Shown: in pieces, positions 51,157 through 60,391 of the stretch | Layout of the letters: each line of letters opens with the position of its first letter | How positions within the stretch are numbered: the stretch's first letter is position 1 | Origin: Bacteroidota bacterium | GTDB lineage: Bacteria; Bacteroidota; Bacteroidia; Flavobacteriales; Flavobacteriaceae | Direction of reading: 5' to 3' | DNA length: 64,000 bases | Assembly: GCA_023387965.1 (NCBI GenBank) | Contig: JAEWHE010000009.1 | Location: 208,931 to 272,930 of the forward strand | Position numbers and translations under genes: made by a program | The notes under the pieces: model-generated | Told to the model about the DNA's origin: nothing | Seen by the model: the letters and a program-made list of their open reading frames with translations, nothing else | The model's database searches: none

Positions 51157-51266
51157 TAGCCCTGACTGAAGGGAAAAGCATCCCGCCTTTTTTCGGGCGG
51201 GATCTTTGGAATGAAGGCAGGAAAATGGATTGCTGATAGGCACGGACGATTCGCTCCAAAAAAATT
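51157..51266 (+). repeat. Dispersed structured repeat, copy 6, in a 5' leader
   Basis: TAGCCCTGACTGAAGGG opens it. ATCCCGCC (51180-51187) pairs with GGCGGGAT (51196-51203) around a T-rich loop. GCAGGAAAATGGATT and TTCGCTCCAAAAAAATT follow, the last bases touching the ATG at 51267. Confidence 0.7.
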
Positions 51267-52934
51267 ATGAGGTTACAAAAATTTAGCTTTTTTATTGTTT
51301 TTTTAATGTTCCAATTTTCGGGCTTTGGGCAGTTGCATCTCAAAATAGAGGGAAGCAGTGAGGCTGTAAAAGTGGCGGATTCTATTGGATTTGAGAAAAA
51401 ACACGCCAATGTAAAATCCGTTTTAGATGAAGCTGATGCATTTTTAGAAAAGGCACGGAAACGAGGTTATCTTGAAAGTAAGTTTTTGGGTTCGCGAAGA
51501 GAAAATGATTCGGTTTTTGTGTATGAATTTGCGCCGGAAAAATTCACGAAATTTATACATATATATATAGGTAGAAATCCCGAAGTGCGAAACTTGGATT
51601 TTATGGAGGCAAAAAATGATACAGCGAAGGTACCTTTGGCAGAAACCGAGTTGTTCATGAACCGGATTTTGCAGGCTTTAGAGGTGAAAGGTTTTTCGTT
51701 AGCGAAAATTAAGCTCGAAAAAATTGCGGTTCGAAACGAAAAGTTAACGGCAAATTTATTTTTTGACGCAGATAAACAAAGGATTTTAAACGATATTGTG
51801 GTGAACGGTTACGAAAAATTTCCGGCGGGACATAAGAAAGCGATGTTGCGCAAATACCGCGGAAAAATTTTTAACCAAAATACGTTGAAAAACATCAAAC
51901 AGGATTTTGACCAATTTGCTTTTGTGACGCAACCGAAAAGCCCTGAAATTTTGTTCATGCAAGACAGTACGAAGGTTTTTGTGTTTTTAGAAAAAGCAAA
52001 ACCCAACAGATTTGACGGTTTTATTGGTTTTGGAAACAATGAAGAAGGCGATTTAAATGTGAACGGTTATCTTGATTTGCAATTGGTTAATTTTCTAAAT
52101 TCGGGAGAAAGGCTGAATATTTATTGGAAAACTGACGGAAACGAGCAAACTACTTTTAATGCGAGTTTAGATTTGCCGTACGTTTTTAAAAGTCCGTTTG
52201 GGTTGAAGGCGCAACTGAATATTTTTAAGCAAGATAGCACCTTTCAAAACACCGAAACCGCACTGGAATTAGGCTATTTTATCAATTTTAATTCTCGAGC
52301 TTATCTCGGTTATCAAGCTGCGGAATCTACTAATATTCAGAATAGCACTTCTGGTTTGGTGGCGGATTTCAACAACTCGTTTGTGACGGGAAGTTTTGAA
52401 TTTGTAAAATTTAGGAGGGAAGATTTTTTCTTTCCGGAGCAATCGAAATTTTATTTGAAAGCCGGTTCCGGAAAACGAGTTTCCGCCCTATTTACCGACA
52501 ATCAATTTTTTGCGAAAGCGGATGCGTTTTATAATTTTTATCTGAATCAAAAAAATATTTTTCACGCGCGTACGCAAAATTATTTTTTGCAAAGTGAAAA
52601 TTACATAGTGAATGAACTACATCGTTTCGGCGGAATTAATTCAGTTAGAGGTTTTAATGAAAATTCGCTTCAAGCAAATGTTTTGGCTTCAATTTTAACT
52701 GAATACCGCTACAAATTAGCACCATCAATTTACCTACATTCCATTGTAGATTTTGGATATTTTCAGGACAAGACTTCGGACACCAGCGATAACTTATTGG
52801 GACTAGGATTTGGTTTTGGAATTTTAACTAAAAACGGAATTTTTAACATCGTTTATGCGAATGGAACTATCGGCAATCAAGAAATCAAACTTTCTAACTC
52901 GCTCGTTCATCTTAGTTTTAAAGCGCAGTTTTAA
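51267..52934 (+). CDS. BamA/TamA-family outer-membrane protein
   Basis: The 555-aa protein has a signal peptide (about 1-22, ending GFGQ), a region of about 200 residues with POTRA-like folds (LNDIVVNGYEKFPAGHKKAM, FNQNTLKNIKQDFDQF), and a C-terminal barrel of about 300 residues with the RGF motif (SVRGFNENSLQANVL) and a terminal aromatic strand ending FKAQF. It is shorter than BamA (about 800 aa) and nearer to TamA or a D15-type variant. It is preceded by a structured repeat in its leader and is monocistronic. Confidence 0.82.
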   Translation: MRLQKFSFFIVFLMFQFSGFGQLHLKIEGSSEAVKVADSIGFEKKHANVKSVLDEADAFLEKARKRGYLESKFLGSRRENDSVFVYEFAPEKFTKFIHIYIGRNPEVRNLDFMEAKNDTAKVPLAETELFMNRILQALEVKGFSLAKIKLEKIAVRNEKLTANLFFDADKQRILNDIVVNGYEKFPAGHKKAMLRKYRGKIFNQNTLKNIKQDFDQFAFVTQPKSPEILFMQDSTKVFVFLEKAKPNRFDGFIGFGNNEEGDLNVNGYLDLQLVNFLNSGERLNIYWKTDGNEQTTFNASLDLPYVFKSPFGLKAQLNIFKQDSTFQNTETALELGYFINFNSRAYLGYQAAESTNIQNSTSGLVADFNNSFVTGSFEFVKFRREDFFFPEQSKFYLKAGSGKRVSALFTDNQFFAKADAFYNFYLNQKNIFHARTQNYFLQSENYIVNELHRFGGINSVRGFNENSLQANVLASILTEYRYKLAPSIYLHSIVDFGYFQDKTSDTSDNLLGLGFGFGILTKNGIFNIVYANGTIGNQEIKLSNSLVHLSFKAQF

Positions 52935-53044
52935 AAATACATAAGACATTTTTGGTAATTTAAGAAAATATTTTTTAATATTTAACTTGTTTTGTTAAAG
53001 TTTTATTAAGAATTTTGATTTAACTAACTCAAAATTTTCTCTAA

Positions 53045-56000
53045 ATGAAAACAAAACTCAAGTGGTCAATACTGTTGTTAATAGTCTTGATTACGCAAAT
53101 TTCGTTTGCACAGCAACGAATGGTAAGCGGTACCGTTTCGGACGCGTCCGGCTTACCTCTTCCCGCTGTAAGCGTTACTGTTAAAGGAACAACCGGAGGA
53201 ACCCAAACGGATATGGATGGAAATTTCCAAATTTCGGCGAGTCCTGCGGATATTTTGGTTTTTGAATTTGTGGGAATGTTAACCAAAGAACTTCCAGCCA
53301 CAACTATCAGCATGTCGGTTACTTTAAGCGAAAATGCTACCGATTTAGAAACCGTAGTGATTACCGCTATGGGAATTCGAAGAAAACCTGATGAAATTAC
53401 AACCGCTTCGCAAGTAGTTAGAAGCAGTGAACTAAATCAGGCAAAAGCACCCAATGCGGTGATTGGTTTAACCGGAAAAGTTTCTGGCTTACAAATCAAC
53501 ACTTTAGGTCACGGTGTAAATCCTGAAAACACTATTCAACTCCGTGGATTTAGATCCTTAACAGGTAATAATGAAGCATTAGTAGTAATCAACGGTGTAA
53601 TTTCTACCGCTGGAGCTTTATCAGAACTTAATCCGGAAATTATTGAGTCCGTTAACGTACTAAAAGGAGCAAGTGGTGCCGCACTTTACGGATCGTTAGG
53701 ATCAAATGGGGTGTTAATTGTAACAACAAAAAAAGGTACAAGAGATGCTGAAAAAATGACGGTTTCTATCAATTCCTCTTATGTAATGGACGAAGTAGCG
53801 TATCTTCCAAAATTACAAAACCGTTATGGACAAGGCTACCAAGGCGCTCAAGATTTTGTAGAAAACACAAGTTGGGGTGCAGAATTAGATGGTTCTTTGC
53901 AACCAACAGGTTTAGACCAAATTTTGATGCCTTACAGTTTTATAAAAGACAACTACAAAGGATTTTTTAACACTGGAAACACGGCATTAAATTCCGTAGC
54001 GGTTTCTGCGGGAGACCAAAACGGTTATGTAAATCTATCGATTGGAAATCAAATGACCAATGGTACAATTCCTACCGAAACTTTTAAAAAGAACAACTTT
54101 TATTTTAGCGCCGGAAAAACTGCAGGAAAATGGACAGTAGACGCCAATATGCGGTACACCACAAGTACCGAAAATACCGCTGGTGGCGTTCAAGGTTCAA
54201 TCAACAATTCCCTTTATCAGGTTCCAGTAAATGTTCCTGTTGAAGCTTTTTCTCATGGAATGAACGAAAGCCACTGGACTTATTGGGAATTAAGTCCTTA
54301 TTGGAGACTGAAAAACGAAAGAATTATGTCTAAAGGACAAACTTTTGAAGGTGTCGGAGAAGTAGGATATAAATTCAATGACAACATTAGTGCGATTTAC
54401 CGTGCAGGATTTAGAAGCACTTCTTTTAACGGATACCAATATTTCAACGGATATACCGCTCCAGTCATCTATTGGGGGTCTCCGGTAGATGAAGTTTCGG
54501 AATATGGCGTTAATAATAGTAACACGCGAAGAATTTACGCAGATTTGATTGTAAATTTTGATTACATGTTGACCGATGATATTTCTTTTAAAGCGAATGT
54601 CGGAAATAACGTTACCAATTGGGAAGGCAATATCTTAGAAATGACGGGACAGCGTTTAGTAGTACCTGGAATTTACAATATTGGAAATATTACCGGAAAT
54701 GTTACTAATCCTATTGATACCAAGACTCAAGAGCGAGCTTATGCATTTTTTGCCAACCTTGATTTTGGATACAAAGATTGGTTATTCTTAAACTTGACTG
54801 CTAGAAATGAATGGACTTCGGTTTTAGCCAAAGGCAATAATTCTTACTTCTATCCAAGTGCAGGTATCTCCTTTATCCCAACCAAAGCATTTGACGATTT
54901 TGGAGGAGAATTTTTGACTTATGCCAAAATATCGGCTAACATTGTAGAAGTAGGTAACAAAGTTATTGGACCCTACGACATTAACGACCGTTTCTTAACT
55001 GGCGCAACAGCTGGGTTCCCTTACCTTTCTGGGAATTCATTTGTCCAATCATTAAATATTACAGATGCCAACCTGAAGCCAGAATCTAACCTTTCAAAAG
55101 AGGTAAACCTGAACTTAGAATTTTTTAACCGAAGAATTACCCTTGACGGAAGTTATTACCATTCGAGCAATACTAACCAAATTTTAGGAATTTCTCCTTC
55201 TACAACCTCTGGAGCCAATACCGCTACGGTAAATATTGGAGAAACCACTTCTACTGGATTTGAACTTGATTTGGGGGTGACACCATTTAAATCGGAAGAT
55301 TTTACTTGGGATATGAAATTGGGTTACAGCGTTCCAAAAACAACCGTTGATCGCGTTTCTCCAACAGCAAGTAGCGTGACCGTTGGAAATCCTATTGGAA
55401 CATTGGGAATTACGGCAATAGAAGGCGAAAGATTTCCAATGCTAGTAGGAACTGGTTACGAAAGAGACGATCAAGGAAATGTGGTGATTGATGCTGCAAC
55501 AGGGGATCCGTTAAAAGCGACTAACGTAAAATTAGGTAGAACAACGCCGGATTATATATTAAATTTCAGTACTAACTTCCGTTACAAAAATTGGACATTG
55601 AGCAGCGTTTTTGATTACAGAACGGGACACGTTTTTTGGGCTGGTGTAAAAGACGGTTTGGTACAAAACGGAACCGACATTGTAACAGCCGAAAACGGTC
55701 GTCAACCTTTTATTTTTCCGGGTTCGGTAATTGATGATGGAAACGGTGGTTTCACAGAAAATACGAACATTACCACATCTGGTGGACAAGATTATTATAC
55801 AGGAATTTACCGTGAAATTGACGAAAACTTTATCGTAGATGCAACTGCTTTCAAATGCAGAGAGATTGCGCTTTCTTATACATTTGGCGAAAAAATGTTG
55901 CAAAATACATTCATTAGCAGTTTATCTGTCGGGTTTAATGCCAGAAACGTTTTCATGATTCTTCCAAAAGAAAATAGGAATTACAGCGATCCCGAGTTCT

Positions 56001-56089
56001 CAACATTTTCGAGAATTCCAGGTATCAACACCGGAAACGAAGCACCTCCAACAAGAACTTACGGTTTCAACGTTAATATTACTTTCTAA
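53045..56089 (+). CDS. SusC/RagA family TonB-dependent outer-membrane receptor
   Basis: The 1014-aa receptor has a signal peptide (ending SFAQ), a CarboxypepD_reg domain (about 25-105: VSGTVSDASGLPLPAVSVTV), a plug domain (about 115-225, with the Sus-type INGVIS and GASGAALYGSLGSNGVLIVT segments) and a 22-strand barrel. With the SusD-like lipoprotein it would import an oligomer across the outer membrane with TonB energy. No TonB N-terminal extension for anti-sigma signalling is present. No sigma or regulator gene is adjacent. Confidence 0.95.
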   Translation: MKTKLKWSILLLIVLITQISFAQQRMVSGTVSDASGLPLPAVSVTVKGTTGGTQTDMDGNFQISASPADILVFEFVGMLTKELPATTISMSVTLSENATDLETVVITAMGIRRKPDEITTASQVVRSSELNQAKAPNAVIGLTGKVSGLQINTLGHGVNPENTIQLRGFRSLTGNNEALVVINGVISTAGALSELNPEIIESVNVLKGASGAALYGSLGSNGVLIVTTKKGTRDAEKMTVSINSSYVMDEVAYLPKLQNRYGQGYQGAQDFVENTSWGAELDGSLQPTGLDQILMPYSFIKDNYKGFFNTGNTALNSVAVSAGDQNGYVNLSIGNQMTNGTIPTETFKKNNFYFSAGKTAGKWTVDANMRYTTSTENTAGGVQGSINNSLYQVPVNVPVEAFSHGMNESHWTYWELSPYWRLKNERIMSKGQTFEGVGEVGYKFNDNISAIYRAGFRSTSFNGYQYFNGYTAPVIYWGSPVDEVSEYGVNNSNTRRIYADLIVNFDYMLTDDISFKANVGNNVTNWEGNILEMTGQRLVVPGIYNIGNITGNVTNPIDTKTQERAYAFFANLDFGYKDWLFLNLTARNEWTSVLAKGNNSYFYPSAGISFIPTKAFDDFGGEFLTYAKISANIVEVGNKVIGPYDINDRFLTGATAGFPYLSGNSFVQSLNITDANLKPESNLSKEVNLNLEFFNRRITLDGSYYHSSNTNQILGISPSTTSGANTATVNIGETTSTGFELDLGVTPFKSEDFTWDMKLGYSVPKTTVDRVSPTASSVTVGNPIGTLGITAIEGERFPMLVGTGYERDDQGNVVIDAATGDPLKATNVKLGRTTPDYILNFSTNFRYKNWTLSSVFDYRTGHVFWAGVKDGLVQNGTDIVTAENGRQPFIFPGSVIDDGNGGFTENTNITTSGGQDYYTGIYREIDENFIVDATAFKCREIALSYTFGEKMLQNTFISSLSVGFNARNVFMILPKENRNYSDPEFSTFSRIPGINTGNEAPPTRTYGFNVNITF

Positions 56090-56100
56090 TAAAAAAAGCA

Positions 56101-57582
56101 ATGAAAAATATAGCTAAATATTTACTCGTAGGAATCACAACTTTAGGATTTCTACATTCTTGCGACGATTACCTTGACGTCAATCAAGACCCTAACAATC
56201 CGTCGTCAGAAGTGGTCCAGCCGGAAATTGTGTTAGCTGCAACGCAAGTTTACACATACAGAACTTTATCTCGGGATATGAACCAACTCGGAAATTTAAT
56301 GATGAACAATTGGACTCGCGATGTAGGGGTTTCCAATTCCAGTTATTATTTTAACGAACATACTTACAATGTTACTTCAGATTTTTATTCCTCAATTTGG
56401 GAAAATTTATATTTAAGAACTTCTAATTATACTTTTATCCAAAATACCCAAGCGGAAGGATACGATTATTACAAAGCCATCGCAAAAATCATGAAATCTT
56501 TTTATTTTCAGTATTTGGTGGATTTATATGGTGATCTTCCCTATTCTGAAGCGCATAAAAGAGGCGATAATTTAACACCAACGTATGATGATGACATGGA
56601 AGTTTACCGCAATTTAATTGTTCAAATTGACGAAGCGATTGAATTGATTGACAATGCTCCAGCCGAAACTATCAATCCAAGCTCTAACGATGTGATGTTA
56701 AACGGCGATATGGATATGTGGAAAAAATTTGCCAACACTTTAAAACTAAGAATTTTGTTGCGCGAATCTGAAAAAGCGAGTTCTGCTACCTACGTTTCGC
56801 AACAAATGGCAACGCTAAATGGCGCTGAATTTTTAGGTCCAGACGACAACGTATTAATTAATCCTGGATTTACAGCCGCTCAAGACAAACAAAATCCTTT
56901 CGCAGCACTTTTCCTTAACATCAATGATGCTTACTTGAATAATTATTCTTCTACGGCGGCAACCAAATATACTATAACATATTTGACAAACACAAACGAC
57001 ACCAGAAGAAACAGAATTTACGCAGCAGCATCCAACGGAACTTATGATGGTCATACTCAAGGAGATATTTTAACTCCCGCAACAAATTATCCGGTTTCAC
57101 ACATTGGTCCTGGTTTGTTGATTGATTCTTCTCAAGATGGAATTGTGTTCACGGCAGCAGAAAGTTTATTACTTCAAGCAGAAGCAGTTCAAAGAGGATT
57201 ACTTACAGGTTCTGCACAAGCTTTATACGAAAGCGGGATTACAGAATCTTATAAATTACTAGGATTAACAGCAGCAGATGCTTCCGCGTATTATTCCCAA
57301 TCTTTGCCATTAGTAGGTTGGTCTGGTTCTGCCGGAAATGAAATCGAAGCAATTATCAATCAAAAATGGATTGCATTAAACGGAATTAATGGTATCGAAA
57401 GCTGGATTGAATACACTCGAACAGGCTTTCCGGCACACGTACCAATTTCACCCGTTGCCATTCGCCCACAAAGACCAGTAAGATTGTTATATCCAAGTTC
57501 TGAAATTTTAGGAAACACTGCAAACGTACCACAACAAAACGAAAGTGAAGCGTTTACGAGTAAAGTGTTTTGGAACGAATAA
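56101..57582 (+). CDS. SusD/RagB family nutrient-binding lipoprotein
   Basis: The 493-aa surface lipoprotein (lipobox LHSC, Cys21; then DDYLDVNQDPNNPSSE) belongs to the SusD-like_2 group. The fold is mainly helical with TPR pairs; LYGDLPYSEAHKRGDNLTPT and GDMDMWKKFANTLKLRILLR are family segments. It forms the lid of the SusC channel. Starts 11 bp after the SusC stop. Confidence 0.93.
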   Translation: MKNIAKYLLVGITTLGFLHSCDDYLDVNQDPNNPSSEVVQPEIVLAATQVYTYRTLSRDMNQLGNLMMNNWTRDVGVSNSSYYFNEHTYNVTSDFYSSIWENLYLRTSNYTFIQNTQAEGYDYYKAIAKIMKSFYFQYLVDLYGDLPYSEAHKRGDNLTPTYDDDMEVYRNLIVQIDEAIELIDNAPAETINPSSNDVMLNGDMDMWKKFANTLKLRILLRESEKASSATYVSQQMATLNGAEFLGPDDNVLINPGFTAAQDKQNPFAALFLNINDAYLNNYSSTAATKYTITYLTNTNDTRRNRIYAAASNGTYDGHTQGDILTPATNYPVSHIGPGLLIDSSQDGIVFTAAESLLLQAEAVQRGLLTGSAQALYESGITESYKLLGLTAADASAYYSQSLPLVGWSGSAGNEIEAIINQKWIALNGINGIESWIEYTRTGFPAHVPISPVAIRPQRPVRLLYPSSEILGNTANVPQQNESEAFTSKVFWNE

Positions 57583-57592
57583 ATAAAAAACT

Positions 57593-58444
57593 ATGAAAAA
57601 TTTTAAAATATATTTTCTGTTGATCGCAACTGCCTTCGGATTCAATTCGTGTTTGGTAGATGACGACGTAACCACCGTTTCCCAAGGAGATTATGTGGTA
57701 GGTTTCAACAGCTTGCAACCATCTTACATTTATACTGATGAAGATACGGAAACGGTTCAAGAGAATGAATACATCAACCTCATTGGCGGAAGTAACGGAA
57801 CAGTTTCTGAAGAGCCAATTACAATTAATTTTGAAATCGACCCATCAAGTACAGCAGTACCAGGAACACATTATGCCATTACAGGAAGCGGAAATTCGAT
57901 AACCATCAATCCAGGAGAAAATTTTGTCGCGTTTCCTTTCACTGTAAATCCACAAAATTTACCCGATAACCAACCGCTGACAATTGTGGTAAATATTACT
58001 CAGGTAGCAAATGGAGTAGCAAGTGCATCAAGACAATCTACAACGATTACCATCGCAAAATGCGCCTCGAACTTAGCAGGAACTTATAGTTTGGTAGTAA
58101 CAAGACTCGACAATAACGTCGTTTACAATTTTCCTAATGAAATAATCACAGAATTATCGATAGGTTCTTACGTAACTTCTACAACCGGACCTTACAATGA
58201 TTTAACTGATGATGGAGCTCCAAGAAACGGTTTCCTTTTCAACGATGTTTGTCAGGAAATTGTAATTGCAGAACAAAATTTAGGAGATTATTTTTCTAAC
58301 ATGGTTTACGGAAATACAACCGACGGTTCTCACGGTTTCGTTACACTTGACGAATCAGGTGAAGTAGAATCAATCACAATGTATTATATCATTACTTTCG
58401 ACGCTGGAAATAGACAATTTAAGGCAGTTTACACCAAACTTTAA
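57593..58444 (+). CDS. Surface lipoprotein with Calx-beta or DUF1735-like domain
   Basis: The 283-aa lipoprotein has the lipobox FNSC (Cys20) and an acidic LVDDDVTT stretch after it, as in surface lipoprotein export signals of Bacteroidota. The region PGTHYAITGSGNSITINPGE resembles Calx-beta/DUF1735 strands. The C-terminal half is unrecognised. It lies in the Sus-like operon and probably binds the same substrate. Confidence 0.75.
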   Translation: MKNFKIYFLLIATAFGFNSCLVDDDVTTVSQGDYVVGFNSLQPSYIYTDEDTETVQENEYINLIGGSNGTVSEEPITINFEIDPSSTAVPGTHYAITGSGNSITINPGENFVAFPFTVNPQNLPDNQPLTIVVNITQVANGVASASRQSTTITIAKCASNLAGTYSLVVTRLDNNVVYNFPNEIITELSIGSYVTSTTGPYNDLTDDGAPRNGFLFNDVCQEIVIAEQNLGDYFSNMVYGNTTDGSHGFVTLDESGEVESITMYYIITFDAGNRQFKAVYTKL

Positions 58445-58455
58445 TCTTTTAAATT

Positions 58456-59439
58456 ATGAAAAATAAATTCAACATAAAAAATTGGTTTGCGTTGCTATTG
58501 GCTCCAATGTTAGTAATTTCTTGTGCCGATGACGATTCTACGAATATTGAAAATTCCGTAAAACCGAATCTTACAGCCGAAGTAACAACTTATGATGTTA
58601 CCGAAGGCGAAGTGGCTTCCCTATCTTTTCAGTTAGACAAGCCACATAACAGACCGATTCAATACCGTTTGGTTATGCTAGAAAGCAGTACTGCAACCGA
58701 TCAGGAAGATTATATCATCCCAGGATGTCGTAGTAACGACGAGACTTGCGTTGCAATCGAAGAAAACGGTGGACCTGTAGGTTATATTTTCGAAATTCCG
58801 GCTTATACTACAGAATATACCGTAGATATCACGACCATTCTTGACGAATTTGCCGAAGAAACCGAAACTTTGAAACTACAAGTGATTTCTAATAGAACCT
58901 TACTTGGTACGGTTAACAATTTATTTATCGACATCAACATTCAAAATGCAACTTCTAACAATCTTTCGATGAGATTGAAGTGGGATGGCGTTTTCAATTC
59001 AGACGGCGAAGAAATTGATTTCTGCGAATTAGATATGGATATGGAACTGTACGATGCTGCTTTCGACCTAGTCGATTACAGCTATGATTATTGTCCCGAA
59101 GAGCTCATAATGCTTTCTGACGATTTACCTGACGGCACTTATTATCTCGACATCAGCCTTTGGACAACTCGCGGATACGCCGAAAATATTAATGTTCCGG
59201 CAAACGTTAACTTCTTCAAAGCAGGAACTGATTTAAACCAAACATCTGACGTTTCAGCATTTTTCCCAATGCAAGATGGCGGGCTAAATGACGGAAATGG
59301 AGCAGCAATCATAACTTTTGAAATTGAAAAAACCGGCAATACTTACAGCATCACGGACCCCGATGGAAACAACGCTTTCCAAGGCAGATTTGGCAATTCG
59401 AAATTTGTTGAAAAGCTAAAACGCAAGCCTCAAAAATAG
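58456..59439 (+). CDS. Surface lipoprotein, last gene of the Sus-like operon
   Basis: The 327-aa lipoprotein (VISC, Cys23, followed by ADDDST) has an N-terminal Calx-beta-like domain (YDVTEGEVASLSFQLDKPHN) with an internal Cys pair, and a C-terminal domain rich in Asp (DFCELDMDMELYDA, DYSYDYCPEEL) that could bind calcium. Function unknown; operon context suggests ligand capture. Confidence 0.75.
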   Translation: MKNKFNIKNWFALLLAPMLVISCADDDSTNIENSVKPNLTAEVTTYDVTEGEVASLSFQLDKPHNRPIQYRLVMLESSTATDQEDYIIPGCRSNDETCVAIEENGGPVGYIFEIPAYTTEYTVDITTILDEFAEETETLKLQVISNRTLLGTVNNLFIDINIQNATSNNLSMRLKWDGVFNSDGEEIDFCELDMDMELYDAAFDLVDYSYDYCPEELIMLSDDLPDGTYYLDISLWTTRGYAENINVPANVNFFKAGTDLNQTSDVSAFFPMQDGGLNDGNGAAIITFEIEKTGNTYSITDPDGNNAFQGRFGNSKFVEKLKRKPQK

Positions 59440-59448
59440 TCAAAACTC

Positions 59449-59482
59449 AAAACCACCGCCAAAAACGGTGGTTTTCTTTTTT
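59449..59482 (+). terminator. Terminator of the Sus-like operon
   Basis: AAAACCACCG (59449-59458) pairs with CGGTGGTTTT (59466-59475), followed by CTTTTTTT. Confidence 0.92.
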
Positions 59483-59497
59483 TAACCAACTTTGTAT

Positions 59498-59505
59498 TAT
59501 ATTTG
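59498..59505 (+). promoter_or_regulatory. TATATTTG box directly before rlmB
   Basis: The box ends 4 bp before the ATG at 59510, so the mRNA should start at or within a base or two of the start codon. Confidence 0.5.
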
Positions 59506-59509
59506 CCAA

Positions 59510-60244
59510 ATGGAAAAGCAACACCAAATCTTCGGAATCAGAGCCATTATTGAGGCCATTCAAGCAGGAAAAGAAATCGACAAAGTTTTTGTGCAAAAAG
59601 ACGCACAAGGCGAACTCATGAAAGAACTCCTTAAAACCCTCAAAAAACACAGCGTCAATTTTTCATACGTTCCCGTAGAAAAACTCAACCGATTAACGCC
59701 AAACAACCACCAAGGTGCCGTGGCTTCCATCGCGCCAATCGCTTTTCACAACATCGAAACCCTCATCGAAACCGTACTCGAGTCCGGCAAAATGCCACTT
59801 TTTTTAATCCTCGACCAACTTTCTGACGCTAGAAATTTCGGCGCAATTATTAGAACCGCAGAATGTACCGGCGTTAATGGAATCATCGTCCAAAAACAAG
59901 GTTCAGCTCCCGTAAACGGCGACACCGTAAAAACTTCCGCAGGAGCCGTTTTCAACGTGCCAATCTGCAAAGTCGAACACATCAAAGACGCCATTTTTCA
60001 CCTCCAAGCCTCCGGAATCACCACCGTTGCCGCCACGGAAAAAACCGATCAAAATATTTTCGACTGTAATCTCAACCAACCTTTGGCCATCATTATGGGT
60101 TCGGAAGACCGCGGAGTCAACCCGTCAGTTTTAAAAATTGTCGATCAAAAAGCCAAACTCCCAATGTTCGGTAGCATCGCATCCCTCAACGTTTCCGTGG
60201 CTTGCGGCGCATTTTTGTACGAAACTTTGCGCCAAAGAAGTTAA
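59510..60244 (+). CDS. rlmB: SpoU-type rRNA methyltransferase, RlmB-like
   Basis: The 244-aa enzyme would methylate the 2'-O of a guanosine in 23S rRNA (G2251 in E. coli). An N-terminal L30e-like substrate-binding domain (IFGIRAIIEAIQAGKEIDKV) precedes the knotted SPOUT domain with LDQLSDARNFGAIIRTAECT, MGSEDRGV and SLNVSVACGAFLYE (the SAM-binding knot). The start is the ATG at 59510; a TTG at 59492 would lie inside the promoter. The stop codon merges into a dispersed repeat. Confidence 0.9.
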   Translation: MEKQHQIFGIRAIIEAIQAGKEIDKVFVQKDAQGELMKELLKTLKKHSVNFSYVPVEKLNRLTPNNHQGAVASIAPIAFHNIETLIETVLESGKMPLFLILDQLSDARNFGAIIRTAECTGVNGIIVQKQGSAPVNGDTVKTSAGAVFNVPICKVEHIKDAIFHLQASGITTVAATEKTDQNIFDCNLNQPLAIIMGSEDRGVNPSVLKIVDQKAKLPMFGSIASLNVSVACGAFLYETLRQRS

Positions 60245-60354
60245 TTTTTTCGGAGCCATCCCGAAGCATCGGGACAGGCATTTTTTAATCCATTTTCCCG
60301 CTTTCGGCTTAAGGCTTCCGCTTCGCTACAGCGCTACCGCCTCTATCGGGGCTA
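60243..60354 (-). repeat. Dispersed structured repeat, copy 7
   Basis: In minus orientation it opens TAGCCCCGATAGAGGCGG, has CGCTGTAGCG and GAAAGCGGGAAAATGGATT, then the palindrome TCCCGATGCTTCGGGA (60274-60259), and ends GGCTCCGAAAAAATT at the rlmB stop. It lies between convergent genes. Confidence 0.75.
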
Positions 60355-60391
60355 TTGGAAAACTTCCGGCCTTTTTTAATCGTCAGGAAAA

